Source of the DNA: Paenibacillus sp. E222
GTDB taxonomy: Bacteria; Bacillota; Bacilli; Paenibacillales; Paenibacillaceae
Direction: 5' to 3'
Assembly: GCF_013401555.1 (NCBI RefSeq)
Contig: NZ_CP058552.1
Location: 6,324,001-6,388,000 of the forward strand
DNA length: 64,000 bases
Positions within the stretch are counted from its first letter, which is position 1, and each line of letters begins with the position of its first letter. Below, in pieces: positions 16,994 through 26,080 of this stretch. Position numbers and translations under genes: made by a program. Below the pieces are notes generated by a model. That model worked only from the letters and a program-made list of their open reading frames with translations. It was not told where the DNA came from and made no database searches.

Positions 16994-18361
16994 GTGAACA
17001 TGATCACCACCAGCTTTTCTCAAAAAGTAAAGCAATTCCTGATTATATTTCTACCCATCTTCACCACACAAATCGCCCTCTCTGCCATGTCGTTTTTCGA
17101 TACCAATATGTCAGGCAAGTTCTCCCCGGCTGATCTTGCGGGTGTCGCCATCGGCACAAGTCTGTGGTTGCCGGTGCAGACAGGACTAAGTGGTATTCTG
17201 ATTGGCATTACACCTGTCGTCTCCCATCTGCTCGGTTCGAAGCGTAATGACAAGATTGGTCATAGCGTCATTCAAGCATTATATCTCGGTGTGGCGGTCG
17301 GAATCGTCGTTCTGGCAGCAGGCACATTGCTGCTCAGTCCGATTCTAAACGGAATGCCCTTGGAGCCGCGGGTTGCCCAAGTCGCTTTCTATTTCCTGTG
17401 TGCTTTGGCTTTTGGGATCATCCCCCTTTTCGGTTACACTGTGCTGCGAAGTTTTATGGATGCACTGGGCCAGACACGGATCACCATGATGATTACGCTA
17501 GTCTCGCTGCCTGTAAACATCTTCCTGAACTATTTACTTATCTTTGGACGCTGGGGCTTCCCCCAACTGGGAGGTGTCGGAGCAGGTGTGGCTACGGCAA
17601 GTACATACTGGCTCATTTTTCTCCTCAGCCTTTTTTTCGTACACCGTATTGAGCCCTTTGCCCAATACGGGATCTTTCGAAATTTGCCCAACGTTTCATT
17701 GACCAAATGGAAAGAGCTGCTCAAGATCGGCGTCCCCATCGGTTTCGCTACTTTTTTTGAAACCTCTATCTTTGCAGCAGTCACATTATTAATGAGCCGG
17801 TTCGACACGATTACGATTGCTGCCCACCAGGCGGCCCTGAATTTCGCTTCTACGCTGTATATGCTGCCTGTGAGTATATGTATGGCCCTTACGATTCTAG
17901 TAGGCTATGAGGCGGGCGCAGGGCGTGTGAGAGACGCAAAGCAATACAGCCTCCTGGGTATCGGAGGCGCCATTGGGCTCTCTCTGTTAACAGCTGTGGT
18001 ATTACTGGTATTCGGGGAACAAATTGCAGGCGTGTACTCGAATGATCGCGAGGTTATTGCTTTGACAAAGCATTTCCTGATTTACGCCATCTTTTTTCAA
18101 ATCTCTGATGCCATTGCCACCCCAACGCAGGGAGCACTTCGGGGCTACAAAGACGTGAATCCTGCATTGATCATAACGTTTGTCGCATACTGGATCATCG
18201 GTCTACCTGTCGGCTACATCACGGCTACGTATACTTCACTCGGCGCCTTTGGATACTGGGTTGGACTGATTGCAGGCCTTGCCGTTGGGGCAACGGCGCT
18301 TCTATGGAGATTGTTCCTTGTGCAGAAGCAAGCCTCGATTCGTATGGTCGAAAATAAATAG
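16994..18361 (+). CDS. MATE-family efflux transporter
   Basis: Multidrug and toxin extrusion antiporter with twelve membrane helices in about 455 residues. The N-terminal half begins [20 protein letters not shown] and contains the family block [19 protein letters not shown]; the second half repeats the fold from [15 protein letters not shown]. The start is uncertain: the GTG at 16994 has GAGG eight bases ahead, while a GTG at 16961 and an ATG at 17000 are also in frame. It is a single gene before a bidirectional terminator. Substrate unknown. Confidence 0.88.
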   Translation: MNMITTSFSQKVKQFLIIFLPIFTTQIALSAMSFFDTNMSGKFSPADLAGVAIGTSLWLPVQTGLSGILIGITPVVSHLLGSKRNDKIGHSVIQALYLGVAVGIVVLAAGTLLLSPILNGMPLEPRVAQVAFYFLCALAFGIIPLFGYTVLRSFMDALGQTRITMMITLVSLPVNIFLNYLLIFGRWGFPQLGGVGAGVATASTYWLIFLLSLFFVHRIEPFAQYGIFRNLPNVSLTKWKELLKIGVPIGFATFFETSIFAAVTLLMSRFDTITIAAHQAALNFASTLYMLPVSICMALTILVGYEAGAGRVRDAKQYSLLGIGGAIGLSLLTAVVLLVFGEQIAGVYSNDREVIALTKHFLIYAIFFQISDAIATPTQGALRGYKDVNPALIITFVAYWIIGLPVGYITATYTSLGAFGYWVGLIAGLAVGATALLWRLFLVQKQASIRMVENK

Positions 18362-18370
18362 TGGACTTAT

Positions 18371-18414
18371 AAAAAAGAGCACAGCCCGCGGCAAAACGGG
18401 ACTGTGCTCTTTTG
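18371..18414. terminator. Bidirectional terminator between MATE and pfkA
   Basis: AAAAGAGCACAG pairs with CTGTGCTCTTTT with an inner CCCG/CGGG stem; A and T runs on both sides. Confidence 0.88.
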
Positions 18415-18444
18415 ATTTGAACTTTTGGTGATACAGAAACTGGA

Positions 18445-19416
18445 TTATTGGGACAAACGCTGTGCAAGCTGGTAAGTCTCCATATCGAAATCTTTTTTGG
18501 TATTAACAACTTTATCAATATCCGTCAGGGTCAGTTCACCCTTGATAATACCGCAACCTTTGTCTGTCTCCCCTGCAATCAGACTGCGTACGGCGAAATC
18601 TCCCAGACGGCTGGCAAGGTTACGGTCAAACGGAGTTGGCGTACCTCCACGCTGAATGTGACCCAAGACAGTTACACGTGGCTCATACGTTGGGCAGCGT
18701 TCCATCAGTTCTTTTGCTACATCCTCACCTTTGCCCACGCCTTCAGCTACGATGATGATACTGTGACGTTTACCATGTGCAAAGTTGGCTTTCATGCGAT
18801 CTGCCACTTCGTCCATGTCAAACGGAACTTCCGGTACAAGAATCGTTTCTGCACCTGATGCGAGTCCTGCATGTAAAGCGATATCGCCACAGTGACGACC
18901 CATAACTTCAACGATGGAAGAACGTTCGTGTGAAGACATGGTATCGCGCAATTTGTTAACTGCATCTACTACTACGCTTACTGCTGTATCGAATCCGATC
19001 GTGTAATCGGTGAAAGAAACGTCATTATCAATCGTTCCCGGAAGACCCATCGTGTTGATACCCAGCTTGCTCAGTTTGTTGGCGCCGTTGTAAGAACCGT
19101 CCCCACCAATAACAACCAGGCCGTCAATGCCGCGTGCACGCAGAATGTCTGCACCTTTCTGCTGACCTTCAGCGGTATAGAATTCCTTGCAGCGTGCCGA
19201 TTGAAGAACCGTTCCCCCACGCTGGATGATATCCCCTACACTCCGCAAGTCCATTGGGAAAATATCGTTATTCAAAAGACCTTGGTATCCACGTTGAACC
19301 CCGTACACTTCGAGACCGTGAAACAGTCCGCTGCGAACAACCGCACGAACAGCCGCGTTCATCCCTTGTGAATCACCACCGCTCGTTAAAACTGCGATTT
19401 TCTTTACTGCTGTCAT
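18445..19416 (-). CDS. pfkA: ATP-dependent 6-phosphofructokinase
   Basis: Phosphorylates fructose 6-phosphate in glycolysis. The 323-residue length and motifs fit bacterial PfkA: GGDSQGMNAAVRA (nucleotide binding), GGDGSYNGA, PGTIDND with the catalytic Asp, MGRHCGDIA, and GHIQRGGTPTPFDR. The usual proline in GGDSPGMN is Gln here. The AGAGGAGG site lies ten bases before the ATG. Only 54 bases separate it from the upstream terpene synthase gene on the same strand, with no convincing terminator, so read-through is possible. Unlike in Bacillus, no pyk gene follows; a terminator does. Confidence 0.97.
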   Translation of the reverse strand: MTAVKKIAVLTSGGDSQGMNAAVRAVVRSGLFHGLEVYGVQRGYQGLLNNDIFPMDLRSVGDIIQRGGTVLQSARCKEFYTAEGQQKGADILRARGIDGLVVIGGDGSYNGANKLSKLGINTMGLPGTIDNDVSFTDYTIGFDTAVSVVVDAVNKLRDTMSSHERSSIVEVMGRHCGDIALHAGLASGAETILVPEVPFDMDEVADRMKANFAHGKRHSIIIVAEGVGKGEDVAKELMERCPTYEPRVTVLGHIQRGGTPTPFDRNLASRLGDFAVRSLIAGETDKGCGIIKGELTLTDIDKVVNTKKDFDMETYQLAQRLSQ

Positions 19417-19470
19417 GATGTTTCTTCCTCCTCTAGTTTCACTTCAGGCTCCCACCACAATACGCCTGAC

Positions 19471-20550
19471 TTACATATGCTTACGAATCCAGCGGCTAAA
19501 GATAAAGAAAAATACTCTTGTCATCGGACTATTCTTCATCAAACGCTTGGAAACGACGCGAACTTCCTGTTGTTCGCTGACTTTGGGATCAGACAGGTAA
19601 ATGGCAAGCAGTCCTTCGATAATCATCCGGTGAAACGCACTCCCCGGAATTTTCTGCACATCACTGCGGGCCATCTCCACAATAAAAGCAATTCGGTCCA
19701 GCATTGTCTCCACATTCTCATAATAATTGCAGAAGTTGAGATCTCCTCCGATACGATCTTCATCCTGATCGATTAAATAATCAAGCATAATGTGCAGTGC
19801 GCATACATGAGGAAAATAGGCAGTGTGGATCGAAGCCGCCTGCTCTTCTGTCAGCTGATCATCACTCGCAGCCAGAAACAGCATGAATACGCCCAGCGTA
19901 GAGCCGGTAGCGGCGGCAAATTCGTTCCAACGGAACTGAGGTGTACGGTGGCGATGTTCAGACCACCATTCCAGCAATGCTGTTTCTCTCAGTTCCGGCT
20001 TGATGTGCTTATATACCTGCAGGTCCGTGTATAGGCCTGCCAGATCCTGAATTTGAGGCTTGGCGGATGCATATCCTGGCAGCTGACGAGTCAGCTCCTG
20101 ACATGAGGTCACCAGATTCCTTAGGTATCCACCATCATCCTGCTCCTCGCGGAGCGCATAATAATTGACAGGGGTTGCTTCGGGATCTACCGCATCAAGC
20201 ATAGATTGATGGAGAAGCCGAAAGTCATTCGGGTCCATCGATGTACTGCGATCACAAAGATTGTCCAAATAATCACTAATAGTCTGATATGAAACGATCA
20301 GTGGAATCAGAATGTGCCTGTTCGGCAAATCAGGTAAAGCATAAACGGTCCCGCCTTCACAGTGGAACTGCTTGTCCCTGAGACTGGCCAGTGCCTGATT
20401 GCGCAATTCCTCATTCGGAATTTTCTCAGCTTGGGCACGCCATCCATCCAATTCCTTTCGCGTTTCCGGAATGGTGTATTTGTACACCCCTCTCATCAAT
20501 GCCAACGGTCCACGCGGATATTGATGACGATTTCGATTTGATTGGCTCAA
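19471..20550 (-). CDS. ytpB: YtpB-like tetraprenyl-beta-curcumene synthase (DUF2600)
   Basis: Terpene synthase of the large DUF2600 class, which in Bacillus cyclises tetraprenyl diphosphate in the making of sesquarterpenes. The 359-residue protein has no classical DDxxD but has the family's Asp-rich region SDYLDNLCDRS, LDYLIDQDEDRIGGD and the NYYENVE segment, all helical. It starts at a TTG at 20550 with GGAGG ten bases ahead. No partner cyclase or prenyl synthase is adjacent, and pfkA follows 54 bases downstream. I am sure of the family, and only fairly sure of the exact product. Confidence 0.85.
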   Translation of the reverse strand: MSQSNRNRHQYPRGPLALMRGVYKYTIPETRKELDGWRAQAEKIPNEELRNQALASLRDKQFHCEGGTVYALPDLPNRHILIPLIVSYQTISDYLDNLCDRSTSMDPNDFRLLHQSMLDAVDPEATPVNYYALREEQDDGGYLRNLVTSCQELTRQLPGYASAKPQIQDLAGLYTDLQVYKHIKPELRETALLEWWSEHRHRTPQFRWNEFAAATGSTLGVFMLFLAASDDQLTEEQAASIHTAYFPHVCALHIMLDYLIDQDEDRIGGDLNFCNYYENVETMLDRIAFIVEMARSDVQKIPGSAFHRMIIEGLLAIYLSDPKVSEQQEVRVVSKRLMKNSPMTRVFFFIFSRWIRKHM

Positions 20551-20606
20551 AATAAATGTGCCTCCACTTGGTTGAATACGTATTAGAGCGATTTTTAACC
20601 AATCCT

Positions 20607-20635
20607 ATTATAATATGATCCCCTTAATTGTACAA
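20607..20635 (-). promoter_or_regulatory. Promoter candidate for ytpB
   Basis: On the minus strand TTGTAC and TATAAT are 17 bases apart, ending about 55 bases before the ytpB start. The remainder of the 302-base gap (20636-20852) has no gene that I recognise. Confidence 0.45.
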
Positions 20636-20852
20636 ATGATCTCCCGCATAATCACGGCAAAAAATCACACCTACGAATGACTTGTTGCAAAATACCCCTT
20701 CCATTCACACCACACGTCATTCTATTTTACCAAATCAACAATAAACCTCCATGACTTCGATAAGCACTGTAAAAAAATACAATCGATAATCATGTAAGAC
20801 CTGGGGATATTAAATTATGCAATGCAAATTACCCACTAGGAGGAATTCAAGT

Positions 20853-21131
20853 ATGAATAAAGCAACCATTGTTTCTCTGTCTGCTTGCCTAATGCTGGCT
20901 GTATCCGGTGCTTCTGCATCCGCATCCGCTGCAACTGAACCGATGCACAAAATGGAGAAATCCATGCACAAAGCAGAGCATAAAGCAGAGCACAAAATGC
21001 ACACGAAATCGCATAAAGGCAAGGAACACAAGCTTCATCAGAAATCCGTCAACAAAGAGCATAAAATCCATGCAAAAAGCGTTACACCAAAAGCCCTTCC
21101 TAAAACAGGATATGGCGGCGTAAGCGAGTAA
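20853..21131 (+). CDS. Exported His/Lys-rich protein with C-terminal LPKTG, no anchor
   Basis: A 92-residue preprotein. A clear signal peptide (MNKATIVSLSACLMLAVSG, then SASASA with likely cleavage near residue 27) is followed by a strongly basic middle of repeated MHK, EHK, KIH and KLH motifs with about a dozen histidines, suggesting metal or polyanion binding. The last eleven residues are LPKTGYGGVSE: a sortase motif (residues 82-86) but no hydrophobic helix or basic tail, and the stop codon is unambiguous. AGGAGGAA nine bases upstream supports the ATG. The next gene encodes a sortase, which is the obvious partner. The function is unknown. Confidence 0.85.
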   Translation: MNKATIVSLSACLMLAVSGASASASAATEPMHKMEKSMHKAEHKAEHKMHTKSHKGKEHKLHQKSVNKEHKIHAKSVTPKALPKTGYGGVSE

Positions 21132-21137
21132 AAAAGT

Positions 21138-21175
21138 AACAAGAGAAAAGAAAAAGCTTTTTCTTTTCTCTTGTT
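21138..21175 (+). repeat. 38-base perfect palindrome, possible attenuating terminator
   Basis: Nineteen bases beginning AACAAGAGAAAAG are followed directly by their exact reverse complement, with no spacer. As RNA it forms an A/U-rich hairpin whose 3' arm holds T-runs, so it may end or thin out transcription between the LPKTG protein gene and the sortase gene in the plus direction. Confidence 0.75.
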
Positions 21176-21205
21176 CTTCAATTTATCATTAAGGATGAGA
21201 AACGT

Positions 21206-21820
21206 ATGAAAAACAACACTTCATTCGCCGCAATTGTAATTTTTTTAATCATTGCATGCCTTATCTTATCTCCAGCAAATAGCATGAAGGAACAGACCGC
21301 TTTCCAAACATCCGCTCCTAAAGATCAGACTAGTGTTGATCCCGAGATACAGACAAGGATTCCGCAATCCATAGTCATGAAGAAGCCGGTTCGTTTGTGT
21401 ATTCCATCGGTTCATTTGAGTACTTCAATCATTCCTATTCATCTGTCAGCAGATGGACAATTGCAAGTACCCAAGTCCAGTGAGGTGGCCGGTTTATATG
21501 TAGATGGAGTTTTGCCTGGAGAAAACGGAAATGCAATTGTTGCCGGTCATGTAGACAACTATACAGGTCCAGCCATATTTTACCCTCTCAAGCATCTGAA
21601 ACCGGGTTCTTTTGTTTTGCTGTTTGACCAGAATAACCAATATCTCAAATATGAGGTTCTGGCGGTTCAATCCTATTACACGCAGGAAGCACCTTTAGAT
21701 AAAATATTCGGTGATACCCCTGAAAAGCAGCTGAATCTGATCACATGCACAGGAAAATACGATCGCAAAAAAAAGGAACACGAAAAACGCCTGATCGTGT
21801 ATACCCGATTGGTTGAATAA
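21206..21820 (+). CDS. Sortase, class F/D-like
   Basis: Membrane-anchored transpeptidase of 204 residues that cuts LPxTG between Thr and Gly. After an N-terminal helix (residues 7-23) and a linker comes the sortase barrel (residues 60-204). The catalytic triad is visible: His115 in AGHVDNYTG, Cys181 in LITCTG and Arg195 in EKRLIVYTR. The AGHVD, FYPLKHLKPG and short LITCTGKYD pattern is nearer to class F or D than to housekeeping class A; I cannot settle the class by eye. It follows the LPKTG protein gene after the palindrome and precedes an amidase-type gene by 18 bases. AAGGATGAGA precedes the start. Confidence 0.88.
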   Translation: MKNNTSFAAIVIFLIIACLILSPANSMKEQTAFQTSAPKDQTSVDPEIQTRIPQSIVMKKPVRLCIPSVHLSTSIIPIHLSADGQLQVPKSSEVAGLYVDGVLPGENGNAIVAGHVDNYTGPAIFYPLKHLKPGSFVLLFDQNNQYLKYEVLAVQSYYTQEAPLDKIFGDTPEKQLNLITCTGKYDRKKKEHEKRLIVYTRLVE

Positions 21821-21838
21821 CTTTCAAGAGGAGAAGTC

Positions 21839-22936
21839 ATGTATAAGTGGATAACTATGCTCCTGATATGCAGTTTGTTTGTAACTATACATCAAGTGAG
21901 CCCAGCAGAAGCATCTTCCATAACAGAATACGAGGTCAAGAAAAATCTGGAAGACCTTTTTTCAGAAAGATCAAATTACTTAGCAGAACGCAATCATCAC
22001 ATGGAACAGTATTATGATATGAAATCTCCTTTGAGCCGTCAGGCTTACACATTGGAAGTCAAACGCAAAACGTATCTTCATACATGGGCCAAATATCGAA
22101 ACATGAAGATTACCGACTGTAAGTCGAAAATCCATATCTCCAAAATCCATATCAAGGATCAGACAGCCACCGTTTCTTTGGGTCATTCGCAGCAGATCAC
22201 ATACGCCTATAATGATCAAATGTCAGCCAGTCATTCGTTCGGGCTCGGAACATGGCATGCTGTCACGCTGAAAAAAGTCCATGATCAATGGATCGTCTCG
22301 AAGGAATGGTACCTGGACCCGCTGGAAGAGAATCCTCGTCTGATTGCCGAAGGAATTCCCTCTCCGCCGCCCGATCGACCGGTGCTGAAGGATGGCAAGA
22401 AGTACAAAAGAAAGCAAGCGGTAGCTTATGCAAACAAATATGCCGGAATCGCTTGGAGAACCAATGACAAGGTCAGGTATAATGCCAAATACAAAAATTA
22501 CAATAATCTCGGGGGCGACTGTACCAATTTTGCTTCCCAGGCGCTTGGCGACCGGGAGGAAGGCGGCGGATTGCCCATGAGCGGTCCGTGGAGATATCAT
22601 TTCCCCAAGGGCGGCACCAAAACGTGGGTACAGACGGACGCATTCAAAAATTTCCTGATATATTCCGGGTATGGCAAAAGAATCGCCACGGACTCGTTCT
22701 CGAAACTGGTCGAAAAAACGGCCGCTCACCCTTATGGGGCGATAGGCAAATTGGAGGCTGGCGATCTGATCGCCCATGTCATGCATAATGATGTGGATCA
22801 CTTTTCCATCGTGACCGGATTCGATCAACGCGGCTACCCCCTTGTCAATTCTCACACAGCTGACCGCTTTCAGGCTCCGTTTGATCTGGGATGGGACAAC
22901 AAAACGTCGTATATTCTTATCCATATTCAGGACTGA
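21839..22936 (+). CDS. Exported amidase_6-type hydrolase
   Basis: Protein of 365 residues with a signal peptide (to about ASS, residue 27), a 150-residue N-terminal region, and a C-terminal putative amidase domain (residues 190-365). The NlpC-like catalytic pattern is seen: Cys228 in LGGDCTNFASQAL, His321 in DVDHFSIVTG, and polar VNSHTADRF. Such proteins probably act on peptidoglycan peptides or other wall amides. It begins 18 bases after the sortase gene with AAGAGGAGA, so the two are likely one transcript. Base composition rises in GC from about 22330, at the domain junction, hinting at a mosaic origin; this is a weak impression. Confidence 0.85.
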   Translation: MYKWITMLLICSLFVTIHQVSPAEASSITEYEVKKNLEDLFSERSNYLAERNHHMEQYYDMKSPLSRQAYTLEVKRKTYLHTWAKYRNMKITDCKSKIHISKIHIKDQTATVSLGHSQQITYAYNDQMSASHSFGLGTWHAVTLKKVHDQWIVSKEWYLDPLEENPRLIAEGIPSPPPDRPVLKDGKKYKRKQAVAYANKYAGIAWRTNDKVRYNAKYKNYNNLGGDCTNFASQALGDREEGGGLPMSGPWRYHFPKGGTKTWVQTDAFKNFLIYSGYGKRIATDSFSKLVEKTAAHPYGAIGKLEAGDLIAHVMHNDVDHFSIVTGFDQRGYPLVNSHTADRFQAPFDLGWDNKTSYILIHIQD

Positions 22937-23017
22937 TTACGCCACAACACACATACTTGACACCCTTGGTTCATATAAATGATGGACAAGATGTTTGTGT
23001 TGGATGGAGTGAAATGG

Positions 23018-24502
23018 ATGAATATCCCTCCCGGTCTCAAGCAGACGGGTATCCGCATCGGTGCTGTCTCTCTGGTCAAAGCGATGGGTCTGACTGGACG
23101 TGTCATACTTACCCGTATGGCGGGCCCTGAAGGTATAGGTTTATTTCAGATCGCCTATTCCTATTTCGGTTTTATGCTTATGTTAATTACGGGAGGGCTC
23201 CCTACCTCCCTTGCCATGTATACAGCTAGGAGACCAGCGCTTGGCTGGGTCTGGTTCAAGCGCTTATCTACCTTGCTGATGCTCATTGGCGGAACGATCT
23301 GTTTATTTACACTCGCCTACTCTTCAACCATTTCCAAGTGGCTGGGCAACCCTGTTCTGGAGCCATTTATACGCTCTCTGTCCCTGGCCATATTCGTCGT
23401 GCCTCTGTTAAGCCTGCTGCGAGGCTATTTGCAAGGTCTTGAACATTATGGTGCAATTGCTATCTCAGAGATAATGGAACAAGCGGTTCGTGTCGGGCTG
23501 ATGTTAGGCATTACCTGGCTGTGGCTGCCTCAAGGTGTAATGGCGGCGGTCGGAAGAAGTTTGATTGGAACGGCGATGGGCGGAATTGCAGCTTTTGTGA
23601 TCCTGCTTCTTTTTTTGCGTCATGCCGGGCAACAGAATGAAATACATACTTGTGTCCCCACAGGGAGGGCTGACGGCTTTTGGTTTATCAAAAGCTCCCT
23701 GGTTATTTCCCTCACACGGCTGCTGATTCCATTTTCCGATATGCTGGATGCGGTCATTATCCCGTCAAGACTGCAAACGGCAGGTTACACCTCCACACAA
23801 GCGACTGCAATGTACGGCCTGCTTATGGGTATGGCCATGCTAGTTGTTTATATGCCAACCATTGTAACTGCGGCCATATCACATACTCTGACCATGAAGC
23901 TTGTTCTCTCCTGGCAGGAACAGGCTTATGATTATTTTGCAAAGAAAAGCAGGAAAACCATGGAGATGGTGTGGATTTTGGGAATCGCCTCCAGCTCCTT
24001 TTTATGGATTTTCAACCGCGACCTGGCACAGCTCTTTTTCAATTCTGCAGCAACCGCAGAGCTGATTCGCTGGTTAAGCATCATACCGCTGCTTGTCGGC
24101 CTGCGTGAGGTATCCACCAGTATATTGTGGTCACAGGATAACAAAAAAATCAGTTTGATCGGAACGGCAATCGGCATTACTGCGGCTACCCTCTGCCATT
24201 ACTTCCTGATCCCTCTTGATGGATTTCATCTTAAAGGTGCAGTGGCGGGTGTAGTGCTGATGGAATTCATCATCATGTCTGGAAATCTGATTGGATTGAG
24301 AAGCTTGCTTAAAGAGATTCGCATCGGCAATCTGACTGTTCATGTCCTGATGGTCGGGGCGATCTCGGCATTTGTGATTTGGGTGAGCGAGTGGAGCAGC
24401 CTGACCGTGAACTGGGGAAGCTATGCCATTCTTCCAAACATTTTGCTGTTTTTCTTCTTGAATGGCATTTATCTGATGATCCATTATCGCTTGAGAAGTT
24501 GA
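23018..24502 (+). CDS. SpoVB/MurJ-like flippase (MVF superfamily)
   Basis: Polytopic membrane protein of 494 residues with about 13-14 helices. The beginning (LKQTGIRIGAVSLVKAMGLT, then RMAGPEGIGLFQIAYSYFG) resembles stage V sporulation protein B and related lipid-linked oligosaccharide flippases. Likely role is moving a polyprenyl-linked sugar across the membrane, either for spore cortex or for a surface polymer. The ATG at 23018 has GGAG eight bases ahead; the ATG at 22979 has no ribosome binding site. It follows the amidase gene by 81 bases on the same strand. No glycosyltransferase is adjacent. Confidence 0.82.
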   Translation: MNIPPGLKQTGIRIGAVSLVKAMGLTGRVILTRMAGPEGIGLFQIAYSYFGFMLMLITGGLPTSLAMYTARRPALGWVWFKRLSTLLMLIGGTICLFTLAYSSTISKWLGNPVLEPFIRSLSLAIFVVPLLSLLRGYLQGLEHYGAIAISEIMEQAVRVGLMLGITWLWLPQGVMAAVGRSLIGTAMGGIAAFVILLLFLRHAGQQNEIHTCVPTGRADGFWFIKSSLVISLTRLLIPFSDMLDAVIIPSRLQTAGYTSTQATAMYGLLMGMAMLVVYMPTIVTAAISHTLTMKLVLSWQEQAYDYFAKKSRKTMEMVWILGIASSSFLWIFNRDLAQLFFNSAATAELIRWLSIIPLLVGLREVSTSILWSQDNKKISLIGTAIGITAATLCHYFLIPLDGFHLKGAVAGVVLMEFIIMSGNLIGLRSLLKEIRIGNLTVHVLMVGAISAFVIWVSEWSSLTVNWGSYAILPNILLFFFLNGIYLMIHYRLRS

Positions 24503-24598
24503 CATTTAATTGTCGATTATCACAATGCCATCTATTTACATCAACTCCCTACAAGAATATAATGTCTTTAATCTTTCAAAAGTATCGGAACCTTTTTG

Positions 24599-24638
24599 AC
24601 CCGCTGGCATTCAATTGCTGGCGGGCATCTGTTTTATG
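24599..24638 (+). terminator. Hairpin between the two flippase-like genes
   Basis: CCCGCTGGCA pairs with TGCTGGCGGG (two G-U pairs) around TTCAAT, followed by CATCTGTTTT. The T-run is short and interrupted, so it is a weak terminator at best. Confidence 0.45.
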
Positions 24639-24702
24639 TAAGCATTATGTGATACTCACTTTATTTCATCCATTTATTTCATCCATCAAAGGAGTCGTTG
24701 AC

Positions 24703-26043
24703 ATGACGTCAAGTGAACCACTTTCGTGGAGACGGTTATTTGCATTTTTTGTGCCGCTGGGTATATCCGCCTCTCTCGTTACCATTTCGCACGTAATCAT
24801 TAACAGCACACTCGCACGTTCCGCTCATCCCGAGACGGTCATTGCCAGCTACGCCATCGCCGGTAGCCTGCTGACCCTCACCGAGCGCCCTTCAACCCTG
24901 CTGCGTCAAACCTGTTCAGCGCTGGTTCGGGACCGCCTTTCCTTTCAGGCCCTCACGTTTGTGACCAAAATATTTCTCGCTTGTGTGCTTCTGATCGGAT
25001 TTCTCATCGTATATTCTCCCATTGGTACAGGTGTATTCAAATATCTGTTTGGCGTAAGCCCGGATCTGTTATCCAAAGTAATTGACGTCTACGAGATTCT
25101 TATGTATGTCAGCATCTTTTCGGTCATCCGCAATATCTATCAGGGCATCATTATTACGAATAACCGTACGAAATGGCTGACGATCGGCATGTTATTCCGC
25201 CTTGCCGGCATGTATGGCCTTTCCTTGTATTTCATATATACAGACAGCATTGACAGCGGACGTGTAGGCGCTATCATTTTTGCCGCGGGTATGATGATTG
25301 AGGCTTTGGTCAGTTTTCTCGAAGGCAACAGCATCAAGCGCAAGATGCCAGCCAAGCTGGAAGATCATCCTGTTGAAAACAAGGCAGACGTCTTTCGCTT
25401 TTACAAGCCGCTGTTATTATCCAGTTTCGTGGCCCTCTTTATCGGACCCGTCATTAATATCGTACTTGGCAAAACGACCGGGATTGCTCTGGCCATCTCT
25501 TCCTTTGCCGTTGCGAGCAGCCTGATGCAGCTGATGCTAAGCTTCTTTACATACATCCACCAAATCGTACTGAATTTCTATCTTGTTGATGCCAAACTGG
25601 TGAAGAAGTTCGCACTGGTCACCGGATTTGTTCCTTTTGCCATGACTGTATCGATTGCCTACACCCCGCTTGGACCGTGGGTATTGGAAAATGTCATGAG
25701 CGTTCAGGGTAATCTGCTGCAGCAAAGTTTGTGGACGCTGCGTGCGTTTGTACTGTTTCCGCTGATTTCACCTTTTCTCGACTTCAGCAATGGTTTGATT
25801 CTGCTGCGCGGACAGACCAAAACGATGTTTCGCTCCCAGACAGCCAATGCCATATGTACGGTGATCGTCCTGCTCATACTGGTCAGCATATTCCCTGCGT
25901 GGAACGGCATGATCGGCGCAGTAGCTCAATCCCTTGGCCTGCTTGCCGAGCTTGTCATTGTCTGGCTTGTCATCCGGCGTACACAGAAGGAACCTACCAT
26001 GTCTGTACCCTCATCCGGGAAATCAACTTCCCTCAAGGGATAA
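24703..26043 (+). CDS. MatE-like polytopic membrane transporter
   Basis: Membrane protein of 446 residues with about twelve helices, resembling the flippase/MATE superfamily and perhaps the ANKH-like branch (RRLFAFFVPLGISASLVTIS, later STLLRQTCSALVRDRLSF). The substrate cannot be read from sequence. AAAGGAG with a 10-base spacer sets the ATG at 24703; upstream in-frame extension to 24379 overlaps the previous gene and is rejected. It follows the SpoVB-like gene and precedes an MFS gene on the same strand, 38 bases apart, so at least the last two are probably cotranscribed. Confidence 0.72.
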   Translation: MTSSEPLSWRRLFAFFVPLGISASLVTISHVIINSTLARSAHPETVIASYAIAGSLLTLTERPSTLLRQTCSALVRDRLSFQALTFVTKIFLACVLLIGFLIVYSPIGTGVFKYLFGVSPDLLSKVIDVYEILMYVSIFSVIRNIYQGIIITNNRTKWLTIGMLFRLAGMYGLSLYFIYTDSIDSGRVGAIIFAAGMMIEALVSFLEGNSIKRKMPAKLEDHPVENKADVFRFYKPLLLSSFVALFIGPVINIVLGKTTGIALAISSFAVASSLMQLMLSFFTYIHQIVLNFYLVDAKLVKKFALVTGFVPFAMTVSIAYTPLGPWVLENVMSVQGNLLQQSLWTLRAFVLFPLISPFLDFSNGLILLRGQTKTMFRSQTANAICTVIVLLILVSIFPAWNGMIGAVAQSLGLLAELVIVWLVIRRTQKEPTMSVPSSGKSTSLKG

Positions 26044-26080
26044 TAAATTTGAACTGTAATTAAGAATGGAGCCTTTCATC

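Noticed and set aside
22223..22924. Long minus-strand frame opposite the amidase gene
   Set aside because: It is a shadow of a gene with signal peptide, catalytic motifs and a ribosome binding site; the opposite frame has none.
22957..22998. Promoter TTGACA before the SpoVB-like gene
   Set aside because: TTGACA is present at about 22957, but no -10 fits at 16-18 bases; the TATAAA is only 11 bases away.
24379..24702. Extension of the MatE-like protein into the end of the SpoVB-like gene
   Set aside because: It is a shadow of the upstream gene; AAAGGAG supports the ATG at 24703.
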